A stretch of DNA of 64,000 nt from Chaetorhynchus papuensis (Eukaryota > Chordata > Aves > Passeriformes > Rhipiduridae), in NCBI GenBank assembly GCA_013396525.1, contig VWYX01000249.1, positions 651,563-715,562 of the forward strand. Reading direction: 5' to 3'. A program made the position numbers and the translations under genes. This document shows positions 48,711 to 60,035 of this stretch, piece after piece (position 1 is the first letter of the stretch; every line of letters starts with the position of its first letter). A model generated the notes under the pieces. That model had not been told where the DNA came from and searched no databases. It saw nothing but the letters and a program-made list of their open reading frames with translations.

Positions 48711-48724
48711 TGTGTGTGTGTGTG
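48711..48724. repeat. TG dinucleotide microsatellite
   Basis: Seven TG units; short and isolated. Confidence 0.85.
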
Positions 48725-49521
48725 AGACAATGAGAACTGAGTCACTCCTGCTGAATCTCATCAAAAACAGTACCCAACAGCAGTTTTGCCACTGGAGTTG
48801 TTTTCCAGAGCTGTCAAAACTATGGCTGAAAGAGAAGAATGTGGTGATTTATTTTCCTTGTCTTTCTGCTCTTCTATCAAGGATGAAAGGCATTTCTGGG
48901 TTGCTTCCTGTTACCTACCTACCTCCCTACTGCAACCTCTACATACAGCACAGCAGCTTTTCTGTGATGCATTTATCCCACCTCCACGCCAAAATCCCCT
49001 GGAGACCAGGCTCCTACTGCGTGTGATTGATTGCCATGCCTTGTTTATAGCTCCAAAAGACTGAGAGGAACCAGCATCCCAGCCTGACTGGAATAAGGTG
49101 CATTTTAGTCTCTCTGAAGGGTCTCACCATGGCCTGTTGAAGCAGAGACTCTGCTATCCTCAGCAGAGGGAGATTTTATAATTCTGTGGCCACAGCAGCC
49201 CTACAGTTCAAAGATAAAGTGGGACCTATGGCAGGAGACCACAAGAGGAGAGGCAGGATAGGAATGCAAGGGGAGGTGAAAGAGAGACAATGGTTAAAAA
49301 AAAAAAAGAAAGAGAAAGAGTGACATGAAGACCTTACTCTTCATTTATAAAAGGCTTCATCTATCAGCTGGATTGCCTTAATGTGTCTCCTAACAAGGCT
49401 CCCCAGCACACACACCCTCTTTCCTTTGGTTTTGCTCTTTGATACTGTCACATGCTCTTCATTTTCCAGCACATTGCATTCATTCTTTGCCTTTAAACTC
49501 CAAGGATTAAAGCAACTGGAT

Positions 49522-49539
49522 AAAATAAATAAATAAATG
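49522..49539. repeat. AAAT tetranucleotide microsatellite
   Basis: About four AAAT units in an A-rich context, 215 bases after an A12 run at 49296-49307. Confidence 0.85.
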
Positions 49540-52500
49540 AAATTAAAAGAGCTGACATATCATGCTGTTGTTGGCAGCCTTTGATTTTCTTCCAGAACAA
49601 GATCATTACTTTTTTCTCCAGCTTTGAAAAAAAGCAATGGACAGACGACAGACTCCTCATCTTATAAATTCATTTATCACTTGTGGGCTGTGGTAGGTGT
49701 GGGGAGAGGTTGAAGAATGAGAGGCTTTTGTCTGTAGTACAGGGAACTGTGAATGACTGTAAGCTTAGAGCCAGGTAGCACCAAATCCAGTTCTGGGCAG
49801 GAAATGTCTTTTTGCTGCGATTTTTTACAAGCCCCAAGACAATACCTTCATGGGCCTCACTGAAACTTAGAGGGTGCTCCCATATAGCAACATGAAGATT
49901 GGGGTCATCCTGATGAAGAGCAACCTCAGCTGTAAAGCGTTGAGTCCCAGACGAGTATTTCACAAGCTTTCAGGAGGAGATACATGGCCACTGCGGTTTT
50001 TTGGTGCAACCCACTGTTACAAGCGGGAAAATTGTAGCATGAAGCGTGAAGAGCTGACTTACAGAATTTGGCACTGGATCTGAGTCCATGTAAGTTTGTA
50101 AGTCCTCAGTCCCAGGAGTTTTGCTGACAAAAGGTTAGATCCATTCAGGAGTTTTTCCACAGGTTGGAAGTTGAGCTCGAGTTTGTTGAGTCTCTGCTAC
50201 TTTGGAGCAGACTGAGTTGCAGCTCCCCATGCACAGCTGCAGTCAGGATCAGTGACTCTGACACGAACTACTTGGGAGCCCACTAGAGGCACGTTTCCCA
50301 CCATGAAATTTGGAGGATATGTGGCTGTTCAGATCCAGCCTTGTTTGGGCTTTGAACGTATCATAAATCTCCGGCACTGGGTGATGCTTTGCTGTGCAAA
50401 TGAAGTCCAAGGAGAGCCAGGAGCAAAGAAAACGTGTTTGCACTCACAGTTCTAGCCTGACTGAATCATAGAGTGGCCATAAATAAGGAGAAGGAAACTG
50501 CTGCAAGGAAGCTGATTACTTGAAATTGTCCGTTCCTTTCCCTTGCTTTCTCCAGGATGGTTCAGTGCATCATCTGAATGTTTCTGACAGGAAAATTTTG
50601 CTACATCCTTATGCGAAGTCTCTTCCGGCTGTAGTCATGTCACTGTTTTCTCAGAATTACTCTGCAATGTTGCTGAGAGGGTTTCTAAAGCTACCTCCTA
50701 ACCAAAAGCCCTCTATTATTGTACTAGTAGTTTTGTGCTTGTCCTGGGCAGAAGGCAGCAAGAGATGAGACAAAAAGGATGTCAAGATCTTCTCCCAACT
50801 AACTTGTGTAAATGAGACGCATGGGACATGCTGAGGGGACCGCTGTGCTCCGTGCAAAAGGCTCTCGTGGGTGCTACAAATGCTAAGCTTGTCACACAAT
50901 GCATTACAGTCAACTCTGATTGTGTGCTCTCGGTCCTCCTCTTCCCAGGACAATGTAATTCCTCTTGTCAGGACCTCTTATCGCAGCAAGTGTGTTGACA
51001 TGGAAGGGGCTCCAAGCCTGCAGAACTCAAAGACAGTGCATTCAAGATCAGCTCATGAAGGGCCAGAACTGAATGATGCAGTGAAGCTGTCTGTGGCTCT
51101 CCACCCTGTGTTGCTTTTTCCAGGCAGCAGGCCTGCAGTTCCACTTGGCATGCTGGGATTTAACAGCAAACATCGCATTCCCAGCCACACTGGCTGCACA
51201 GCTGTACCAAAACACAAATGTCTTTTCCCAGCAATTGTCCAAACTGAGTCTCCCCACAGGCAGCTCAGCCATGACTAGAGAAACAAATGTAGAACATGTC
51301 TCTTGGTTTCAGCCGCCCTGAATTCATGGGTAGTGTGCAGCTGTTGCTTTAACCAGATACAGAGACTTTATTAGGTTAGGGTGACCTCTAGAAATGTAGC
51401 ATTCAAGAGCAGAGTGGCAGACCAAAGCATTCTGGGTACCACTCTGCAAATAACACTTTAGTTCAGATGTTCTGTACTGCTCCCAGAACTTGCACATTTT
51501 GGAGCTCTGTGACTCTCCATCCTCTTTTCTCTTCTGCCCCACACAGGCTAAAGAATCAGCTTTTATGTGCTGGAAATATTCAAGGAAAAGGACATTTTCA
51601 GTACTTAAGCCTCTAAGCAAACCGGTTAACCTCTGCTTCACTGTATCACTTTATAGGGAAAGGTTCAGAAATAAATTCTTCTGCATGCTCATAGTTTCCT
51701 CTCTCACACCACCACAAACACTTGCTCTGCCTCACTCTGTGCAACCTGTCCCACACAGCCACCACCCTCCGCATGTTACCCTCACCTGCTCTCATTCCTG
51801 CTGCCAGTCAGGGGAATGGGAATGCCCTTACCTGAATTTAGTGACCCTCTGGGTGTGTCTGTGTGCATCTTCCCAGCACTGGGCACACCCTGCTGCACCC
51901 AATCATCATCTTCATATTGCTGCCACTCCCCCATGCCCCCACCTGCACTGGCTTGCAAGCTCTCTGTCACACAAAGTCACGAGCACCATCCTCTCCCCTT
52001 CCCTGGCATTTATTTCTGTGCTCCCAAGGTGGCCATCCCTGGGGATTTGCTTCTTTATTTGCCTTGGCAGTGATCACAGGCAAATTGAAGAGGATATGAC
52101 AAATATTAACCTGCAGCTATTAATATGAGCTATTCCTACAAGGTTCTGTATGGCAGCAGTTGCAGAGAGAGGTGGTTCTGATGTCCTTTTTGTCACCTTT
52201 CTGAAAAGCCCCCTGAGGAGACACACAGAGCCATAAGCCATTTGCAGAGAATATGGTGAGGGAAACAGAAGGGGGCTGCTGCCTAGGCAGAGCTTTTGTA
52301 AACATGTGAGAACTTGCTGGTCCACTCCAATACTGGAGATGCTGGGCAAGGGCTTAGATTTGGAGCCTCAGAGATTGAACCCAGCCAGCTCCCATCCTGG
52401 CTTATTCAAGCAGTGGGGATGATCATCCAGCTGGCTGGGACCACAGGACACAAGGAGAAAGGTTCTAGAAGAGGAATTCCAGTTGTTCTTGTGTTTGACA

Positions 52501-55193
52501 TCAATTGCCATGAACCCACAGCACCTGGAACACATCTGATTTGCTCGCTACCGCAGGATTATCACCTTGAATGGCATTTCCTTTTCCTTCGGGACCTAAG
52601 TGCTGTCTTCTCCCTCTCCCACACTGTTTTTCTGTTCACAAAACTGGCCCATCAAAGCTTTGAGGTTCAGTCACTAGCTGTGAAAGTGCAGAGATGTGCT
52701 GCTGGCTCATTTGCTGACCAGAGCAGGTGATGCTCAATAGTCTCCAATGCAAGAGAAGAAGCAGTGAAACACCAGGAAAGCAACAGAAGAATAAAAAGTA
52801 AGTCAGATGTGCTGACAGAGCACTGTAAATCACCAACTCAAGGAGGAACCACAGGAAAACATAAGAATAAGATTCTCCTCATGAATTCTTCTGGCTGTGG
52901 AAGCACAATGAACTGTTGTGCTCCTGCAGCTTCTGCACTGAGGATTGTGGTCCTTCTTGTTTCCCCTGCTGTTGGAGGTCGGCTCCTGAGCATGTATCAT
53001 TTGTTACTCAAACCTCTGCATGAATAGGAGATGAAGCAGCAGTCTGAGGCAGCAGTGGCACATATAACTCCAAGTGGCTTGCTCAGCAATCCCCACATCA
53101 CATTTAAATGTGTTTCACTCTGACCAGAAATAGATCAGCAATACCAAAGATGGAGCTCATTTCATTTTCCACAGCATTTTCAGCCAGCATCTTCCCTATG
53201 CTACTCTCAACCTAAACTATTCTGCTTCAACATGAGAACAGGGTAGAGACTCTACAACCTTCTCACTACTGCTTTTCCCACTGAGACCACCTGTCTAGCA
53301 GACTTCTGCATCTCCAGGATGGGCACTTACCCATCTAGGCTTGTATTGATACTTGGCTTGTATTCACAGGGTATTTCCTCTGAGTCAGTGGGCAGGTCTC
53401 ACACAATCACTGGAGTCTCAGCCATCCAGGATTTGGACCATGGTAATTTTTATCTGGAGAACCAGTACTTGTATAGTTGGTGCCTTAGGGGTGATTCAGC
53501 CTCTTGGTAGCTGGGCAATTGCCTATCTCAAGCTGTGTGGAGAAGACTGAACTTCCACAGCAGTTTTTGAAGTTAGAAAGCAGGTAATGTGTCCCAGAAC
53601 CTGTTTTGTAGAATGGATGGAACATTCTTGAGAAAATGTCCTCAAGGGTGGTGATTATACTGATAGCCTGAGGCCTGGGACATCTGCATTACTTTCCATG
53701 CTCTTACAAAAATCCTGCATGAGCTGGGGTCTTGCTCAGACATTCACCTGCCCAGGCATGTGAGGCATGGCTTAGCCAGGGAAGGATTTATACCAGACCC
53801 TGACTTTCCACACAGTCATCACAGAGAATTAGGTATTTCACTCAGGCCTTCTCATGGTGCTCTGGGGATGACCTCTTCTTTCCTCTGACTCAGGAAAGAA
53901 TCAAGCTTTTCCAGCCATAGATAACATAGATGACCTCTGTCCCTTCAGCTGGGACGAAGCAGCAAGCAGTGAAGCCTGGTGCTTGCAGGACTGAGCACAG
54001 CCTCTTTGCTTCGGCACCCTGCAGCAGAGAGGGCATTTCACCTCCTTCCAGTGTGTGCCACAAGCATTAATTAGCCACTGTTCTGTTTTACTTTCTACAA
54101 CTGGCGTTTAATGGGCAGAGTAGTGTCTGGTTTTGGGTGAGTGGGTTATGGTATGAGGTGTGATCTTTTAGTACGTGTTCTGAAAGTGAGACCTCCCAGC
54201 TTTCCAAGCAGAGCCTGGGGTAATAGTCTTTTCTCAGCAGCATGACAAAATCCCTTTGTCCATGCCCACAGGCTTGCTGGCAGCTCCATTTTAGTGTGTG
54301 CCACTTTTGTCTCTCTCTCTCTTCAAAGACCCGGGGGCATTTGTTTTGCCAGACTCCAGCGGGAGTGATGTTACTTGTGAGACTTGATCACTGGAGTCAG
54401 GGTAACACATGGACTACTGATTCAGTAGTGTCACTGTGTCCCTACAAGCTGCTGCTGACCCTCTAGCCCAGTGCTGGAGAAGCCTGAAATATTAGTTACA
54501 AATCTGACTTGTCAGGGCCAGGTTCTGCTGTTGTTAGAGCGTGCGGCACCCGATACCAGGGGAAGTTCTCACTTGGAGGCGGTGGTGGGGAGAATAAGGA
54601 TATGAGAAAAGCAGGGAAGTGTTAAAGCATTGTCACTGTGTCATAAGCGATTTGTTTGTAAGCAGCTTCAGATTATCTTCCAGTGTTTTAGGGCTTGATA
54701 AGTACTCACTAAAAAGGAGTAATTTTTAGGCCTCCAGCTGTTCTTTACAACTTGTTTGCTTCAGTGAATCATTACTTGCTTAGTATTTGCATTTTTTTAT
54801 TGGTTAACTGAATATCATGCTAATTGTTGTCTCTCTCAACTGAGTAACTAAAATACTGGTCATTTTTTTTTTTCAGTTAATTTGTTGGGATGTTTTTTCC
54901 ATTTGAAATACTGATACATCAAAACGGAAACATTTTACAGAAATATGTGGGGTTTGTCTGCAGTGATCTTCAGCTTTTCAGGCCCCGTATTTAAATTTCT
55001 GGTGAAAAGGTGAGACGTAGACAGGGTCAAAATGGCCAGTAACTTAAAGAGTGGGGATCTTTTGTGAGATGTAGAAAACTCCAGCCAAGCACTTGTACAG
55101 AAATCAAGCAGAGACTTGTACCCGTATCTTGCATGTACCAAACAACTTAATGACGAGACTGTTATCTGCTCAGGAGTGGCTCTTTCTTGCAGG

Positions 55194-55228
55194 AAAAAAA
55201 AAAAAAAAAAAGAAAAAGAAAGAAAAAA
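55194..55228. repeat. Poly-A run (18) with GAAA extension
   Basis: A18 at 55194-55211 followed by GAAAAAGAAAGAAAAAA. No retroposon body was recognised immediately upstream on the plus strand, so its origin is open. Confidence 0.85.
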
Positions 55229-56489
55229 TTAGAAGACTGTAATAAAACATGGGAACAGATTACAGAACTTCAAAATTTATCATGCACTGGAATTAATTTA
55301 TTTTAATTATTTTGGCCAGTCCTATGAATAACAAATAGCTTGCTGTCTGGTAAGAATCAGCCTTAGCAGCTAACAAATTTTCATGTGGCACCCAGCAAGT
55401 TGACAAATGCTCACAACTAACAAGTGTCACGAGAGCATGAACCACAGCTATTCAAACTCAGCTCTTTTGTTTCTGTAGATGTTAACCAATTCCTTTTGCT
55501 CTTCTGTTCGCCTAAGACTAGCAAATACAGTATTACCCACCAATACAAAAGTAAAATAGGAGCCCTTGCCAACTGCAGCTGTAACCAGACTTCAGGAACC
55601 TCACAAAAAGGATGGCGATGTCAGATTAATGGGTCTCCTGCTTTTCGGTGTCTCCTCTTTGGTGCTTTTGGTTCTTAACCTGAATCACCATTGGTTCTTT
55701 TGTTGATAATTATGTGCTGTTTATCATAGATAAGGTGGATACGTTTGGAGGTATTTTTGAATGCTTCTTAACAGAAATGGCTATTGTGGAGAATCTACAC
55801 TTGATGCCAACTGTAGCTGCAAACTGCAGCCTCAGATACTAAGAAATAATCTTTTGGGCCTTAAAAAAAAAGTCTTCAGACAGCTGTCCAACTCTGGAAA
55901 ATAAATGGGAACAATTTGATTTTAACCATGACAATGCACAATCTGGCAATTTTTGAATCAGAAAAACTTGGAGCCTGGAAATTAAACTGTCAGTACTAAA
56001 AAGTATGGGACTGTGAAGACCAAGAAGTGTTTAATCAGTATGTTAGGTTCTCAAAATGGGCAGGAAACATTGTCCTGGAAGGACAAAACTCTACAAAACA
56101 TAATTGCAGTGTAAGGACAGAGGAAGGTGTGCGTGTGAGGGACAAGAGCTGGAAAGATAGATGGAGGCCAGTAGAGGAAAAAAAATTGTTTGCTTTTTCC
56201 ATCTAGTAATGCAGGAGAGAAAATTCTTGCTCTTCCTAAATCCTTTCCACGTTATTATCCTTATTGTACCCATATATTCAAGGACAGAGCAGCAGCTGCC
56301 ACTTCAGGCAACGCTGACCTCGTGGCACTGGTGCTGTAAATGCATACTCACAGATTCCCTTCTGTAGATGAGGAAAGATGCAAGCACCAGCCTGGGCTGC
56401 AAGGGCAGCAGTGGCATCTCTCTGTTAAACATCATCACACAGACAACCACAGTTCTAATAGACACCCTGACTCTGCATTTTTATGGAAC

Positions 56490-57028
56490 GCAGAATCTTG
56501 GGCCTTCACTTCGTTGTTGTTGTTGTCCCTGACAACACTACACATTCTACAAGACAGACATTGAGGTGAAGGAATGTGCCCAGGGAAAGGCAACAAAGCT
56601 GGTGAAGGGTCTGGAGCACAAGTGTTATGGGGACAGGCTGAGAGAGTTGGAGTTGTTTAGCCTGGAGAAGAGGCTCAGGGGTGACCTTATTTCTCTCTAC
56701 AGTTACCTGAACGGAGGCTGTAGCCAGGTGGGGGTTGGCCTCTTCTCCCAGGTAACAAATAAAAGGCCAAGAGGAAATGCCCTCAAGTTGTGCCAGAGGA
56801 GGTTTAGAAAGGATGTTAGGAAAAAACCTTTCACCAAAAGGGTTTTTAAGCATTGGAACAGCTGCCCTGGGAAGTGGTGGATTCACCATCCCTGGCGGTT
56901 TTTAAAAGGTGTGTGGATGGGGCACTTGGGAACATGGTTTAGTGGTGGGCTTGGCAGTGTCAGGTTAATGGTTGGACTAGATGATCTTAGAGGTCTTTTC
57001 CAACCTATACTGCTTTGTGAACCCAGCA
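56490..57028 (+). mobile_element. CR1 LINE fragment, best-preserved copy
   Basis: From about 56545 the sequence follows the CR1 3' region closely: AAAGCTGGTGAAGGGTCTGG, CAGGCTGAGAGAGTTGGAGT, GGGGTTGGCCTCTTCTCCCA, AGCATTGGAACAGCTGCCCT, and finally GGTTGGACTAGATGATCTTA with CTTTTCCAACC before a decayed tail (expected ATGATTCTATG; here TATACTGCTTTG). Upstream, CAGAATCTTGGGCCTTCACT probably belongs to it too, separated by a (GTT)n run. It is 5'-truncated, as nearly all CR1 copies are, and is less diverged than the copies at 3.2, 4.3, 17.4 and 36.7 kb. It is probably bird-specific. Confidence 0.9.
56513..56526. repeat. GTT trinucleotide run
   Basis: Nearly five GTT units, lying inside or just at the 5' edge of the CR1 fragment, apparently interrupting its homology. 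Confidence 0.8.
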
Positions 57029-57078
57029 GTACCCCTGCACAGGCTGCAGCTGTACCATTCATCAAAGCTTTACTGTAG
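56566..57078 (+). pseudogene. Dead C-terminal fragment of CR1 ORF2 (reverse transcriptase protein)
   Basis: A 170-codon frame whose first ~98 residues are CR1 polymerase C-terminus: RELELFSLEKRLRGDLISLY near residues 26-45, then GGCSQVGVGLFSQVT, and KHWN near residue 98. After KHWN (about 56860) one base is missing relative to the family as I know it, and the reading shifts: the expected NRLPREVVESPSLEVF-type sequence is replaced by NSCPGKWWIHHPWRF. The frame then runs beyond the element to 57078 by chance. It lacks the endonuclease and the catalytic reverse transcriptase core, so it encodes nothing functional. The 127-codon minus frame here is its antisense shadow. Confidence 0.8.
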
Positions 57079-58734
57079 CAGCATATGGGACCGCAATGTT
57101 TGCTCCAGTCCCAGGGACAGTGATTGCATCTGCTGTCTAGTAGGATGCCGAGCATTTTCAGTGGGCTGAAACCAAACAGTATCTCTGTAGTGATGTGCTA
57201 TGTTTTGCCATTACAAACTCTTTGTGCATATAAGGTTTCTACGTCTCCATTCTCTCTGGTCATAACCATGTTTCTCTCAGTCTTTCCCTGAAGCAATAGA
57301 GTAGAGCAGATTAAGATACCTGTGCCCAGAATATTGTCTTGTTATGGGGTCCAAATATTGATGTGGTTTTGTATCATTTTGCCCCATTTTATCAGAAGTC
57401 TTTAAAGCTTGGTGAATTGAAGGATACCAGGATGGATTGAAGAGGCGAGGGCTGAACCTCAGATGCTTTGCCCGTGGCTGGCTTACACGCAACTAAACCT
57501 GAGTGATGCCCATGTTTTTTACACACTCACTTTAGGTGCTGCCTCCCCACAGCTTGTTGGCTGTCAGTTGTGATCTGAGGGGAGTGTCCCAAACCTGTCA
57601 CTCCCAGACAGTGCAAACGGCACATTTGTGTATGGATGTAGCTTCCCGCATGCGTGTCGGATCAGCATCTGTAATTGATGTCAGGGAGATTGTTATGGTG
57701 CTGGCATGAGGAACCCTGGTTTCAGGTCAGAGTATGTGACTCTGCTGTGATTTTGTTTTTCGCTCTCCTATTGTTTGTTTTATTTGTAAAGCCCTCTCCC
57801 CTCTTCCTCTCCATCCCTGTCTCTGTGTTTGTAGAGAAAATAGGCAGAACTGACACATAAAGGTGCCCTCAGAGCCAATTTGCAGCAACTGGTAAAGATC
57901 ACACTGTATCCATCTAAAAATGCTTATCCATAGGGAGCTGTCTCTGAAGCTGAATGTAGGATAGTGTTTTAAAGAGCAAAAGCAGGAAAATACACTATTT
58001 TAAAGTTGAGAGGGGGCGGATCAATTCAGAAACAGCAAGGTTGTCCTCAGCCCCTCACCTAAACCTTCTCTGAGAGCTGAGAGTTTATTTTTCTTTTCAT
58101 TTCCATATACTTTTGCACTACTTCATTTTAATTCAAAGAGCAGAAGCACTGAAGTATTGCTAGACACGCTGTATTAGCAAGACTTTTGCAACCACAAACT
58201 AGAGAGACATGAACTGAAAGCTCTAGACCATGCCTTTACAGATCCAAATCCCTTGGCATTTGATCTCCTGTTTGCAGGTTAATGGGTTTGCCCTTTTTCT
58301 GGTTTTTTTGGGATTTTGTGGGGGCTTTTGTGCTTCGACACTTTGTAAAGCTAAGGCCTATCTGCAAAGTTTGGCTCTAGATTTTGGCCAAAAATATTAT
58401 TATTATTTCTTTTGCCCTGTCTACCTAGCCAAACTAATTTGGAGTTTTGTTGGTTACGCCAGCTGGAAAAAGAAACTGGCAATGAAGTCAGGTTTCTCTG
58501 GCAAGGTCTGTTTGTTCACAAGAATGTATCAAGTCTTGCTTTCTGCTGTGCAGCAGGGCACACACAATCAGAGCAGTTTTCTTCATCCGCCGCTCCAACC
58601 GGTTTGCAGTGAGCACCCTGGTGCGAGAAACCCTCTCCCTGGATTCCAGCTGCTGGGTCATCTCCGTTGCTCTCTGGTGCTCTCCTCTCCCTTAGCTCCG
58701 GAGTGCGGTCACATTTTCAACCCTCACTCTTCCG

Positions 58735-58890
58735 TTGCCATTTGCATTTCCAGCAAGGTTTCTGAGCAATTCCAGGCTCATGTGCAATCTAACTGCTATA
58801 GTGACAACCTCAAGGAGCTTTTGCAGGAGCAATTAAGCCGACGAGTTTCAGAAAGGTTTAACTTGTGTCTTCGGGGCAGTTTGGGTTAGA
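58735..58890. promoter_or_regulatory. Candidate conserved block with inverted octamer
   Basis: CCATTTGCATTTCC holds the octamer on the minus strand (58740-58747). It is followed by unique sequence with GAGCAATTAAGCCGACGAG near 58830-58848. Codons here read as the end of the 219-codon frame (KELLQEQLSRRVSERF), but with no upstream domain that is more likely incidental. Confidence 0.25.
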
Positions 58891-59019
58891 TCACGCCTGA
58901 TGAGCACCAAGAGGGGCAAAGCATCTGCAGTTCTGTGGCTTTAGGCTGGCAGCTGATGCAGGGCTCTGTCACTTGTTTGGGAAACAGCATGCACCTTCGA
59001 GTCACCTGTAAGGTTTTTA

Positions 59020-59340
59020 TTCCTAAGAAAAATTATCTGATTCTCTATTCCTTTTGTGGGTTTCTATCTCCCTCTCTCCCTTGCCCCTTATGTATAAATG
59101 TTGTAAAGCTATCTTTAGCTGAGCTACTGGTTAATCCAGCATTAATCGACCTCCCTAATTGTACTTTGCTATTTCCTCTCCCTTTATCCTTAAATTGGTC
59201 TACTGGGCAGGGGGTCTAGAGGGCAAACACATTCATTATTTTACCAGCAAACAAGATATGATCGCACTGCAGGGGACAAAATTAAATTTACAGTTTCCCC
59301 TTGTAGATGTCACAAACTATTGATTTAAACCAAGAGGGGA
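59020..59340. promoter_or_regulatory. Candidate enhancer-like AT-rich block
   Basis: GGTTAATCC at 59129-59137 is a bicoid-type (OTX/PITX-like) site, followed by CATTAATCGACC and CCTAATTGTAC within 30 bases. The surrounding sequence is unique and repeat-free up to the LTR region. Regulatory function is inferred from motif density only. Confidence 0.3.
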
Positions 59341-59631
59341 TGCAGCAGTAGAGCCAGCATATTGGCTATGTTGCATTGTTCTCCTCATGTTCTGCCAGGG
59401 GTGTTTGCTGCCAGTCCCTGTGTGGCTTGCTGGAAAAGAGTAGCTGGGGACATACAGGGCAGTGGAAAGAGAGAGGGAGAGGTTAGGTGTAGTTTGTTTG
59501 GTAGGCCCATGGTGGATTATTCTGAGCTGTCTTCTTGTTTCTGGATCTTAAATATCTTCCTTTTGATGCCTTAGGTTTTAACTTTTATATTTTTCAAATT
59601 CTGTACTGCTCAGTGTGTAACTGAAGTTTCT

Positions 59632-60002
59632 TGTAGCCTGTTAACTTCTGCTCTCTCATGCTAGGTAGACATAACAAAGCCTCTCTGGGCCTGCTCTCCA
59701 AGGACATCCAGACCGTCCTAGGCCCAAAAAGTGTAAACTAAAAGCCTCTGAAAGGGGGGGCAAGCTGAGGGGAATTACATCATTAAACTGAAGCTTTAAC
59801 TGGAGAATTAACCCCGATATGCAAATGAACCAAACCTATAAAAGTGTGAAGAACTCGTGACCTCTTGTCCATCTTGGGGTCCATCTTGGCAGCAGCCTCT
59901 GGCTCCCCAGGGTGTGCCTTTGAAGGCCTTTCGAATAAATACCCACCTTTATTCCCTTACTCCTGTCCAGTCTCTGTTTCTAGGAGGCCTCTTAAGGCAT
60001 CA
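59632..60002 (+). mobile_element. Endogenous retrovirus LTR (5' limit uncertain)
   Basis: The sequence has LTR architecture in the right order: a probable TG start (TGTAGCCTG at 59632; an alternative start is TGTAAACTAA near 59730), an octamer ATGCAAAT at 59819-59826, a TATA box TATAAAAG at 59837-59844, a short leader holding a tandem CCATCTTGG, a polyadenylation signal AATAAA at 59934-59939, and a pyrimidine-rich U5 ending in AAGGCATCA at 60002. The closing CA is directly followed by primer-binding-site-like sequence. Style and length suggest an ERVL-like or similar avian element, but the family cannot be named with certainty. No gag, pol or env frame is present nearby. Confidence 0.6.
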
Positions 60003-60035
60003 CTTTTGGCACCATTGTATTTGTGGAAGGGACCC
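60003..60035 (+). mobile_element. Primer-binding-site-like start of ERV internal region
   Basis: Four bases after the LTR end comes TGGCACCATTGTATTTGTGG, starting with TGG as retroviral primer-binding sites do (complement of a tRNA 3' CCA), then AAGGGACCCC. This suggests the LTR is the 5' LTR of a truncated provirus rather than a recombined solo LTR. The following sequence shows no recognisable retroviral protein, so the internal part is lost or decayed. Confidence 0.35.

Larger units (their letters stand above)
46303..56485. other. Long unique stretch, no gene seen
   Basis: About 10 kb without a supported gene. The longest frames (212 codons plus at 51490-52128, 166 minus at 47492-47992, 138 plus at 52314-52730) have no domains and are rich in Cys, His, Ser and Pro. 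Simple runs include (AAT)n, (TG)7, (AAAT)4, A12 at 49296-49307, (CT)7 at 54310-54323, T11 at 54863-54873 and A18 at 55194-55211. GAGATTGAACCCAGCCAGCT near 52371 is faintly MIR-like but too short to call. Confidence 0.52.
57029..59630. other. Unique stretch, no supported gene
   Basis: AGAATATTGTCTTGTTATGG near 57330 gives PEYCLVMGSKY, faintly like the CR1 LEYCVQFWGP motif, but it is too short to call. A 219-codon plus frame (58230-58889) has Phe/Leu/Cys-rich and low-complexity parts, including four Tyr codons from a (TTA)-type run at 58394-58407, and no domain. Its last part overlaps a conserved-looking block listed separately. Confidence 0.5.

Noticed and set aside
50460..50485. CR1 tail (GAATCATAGAGTGG)
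   Set aside because: Only about 14 matching bases and no continuation into the expected GGTTGGAAGG block.
51490..52128. 212-codon plus frame as a gene
   Set aside because: Rich in His, Cys, Ser and Pro with no domain. It lies in C/T-rich sequence where stops are rare, and smaller frames in the other plus-strand registers overlap it.
52345..52400. MIR relic (GAGATTGAACCCAGCCAGCT)
   Set aside because: A single 20-base resemblance without the neighbouring CTTGCCCAAGG or CTCAGTTT blocks.
56506..56889. 127-codon minus frame as a gene
   Set aside because: It is the antisense of the CR1 polymerase fragment; this antisense frame is a common by-product of CR1 copies.
57290..57480. A further CR1 fragment
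   Set aside because: One short peptide-level resemblance (PEYCLVMGSKY) without collinear landmarks on either side.
58230..58889. 219-codon plus frame as a gene
   Set aside because: It contains low-complexity parts (four Tyr from a TTA-type run) and no recognised domain. Its best-looking end coincides with a candidate non-coding block.
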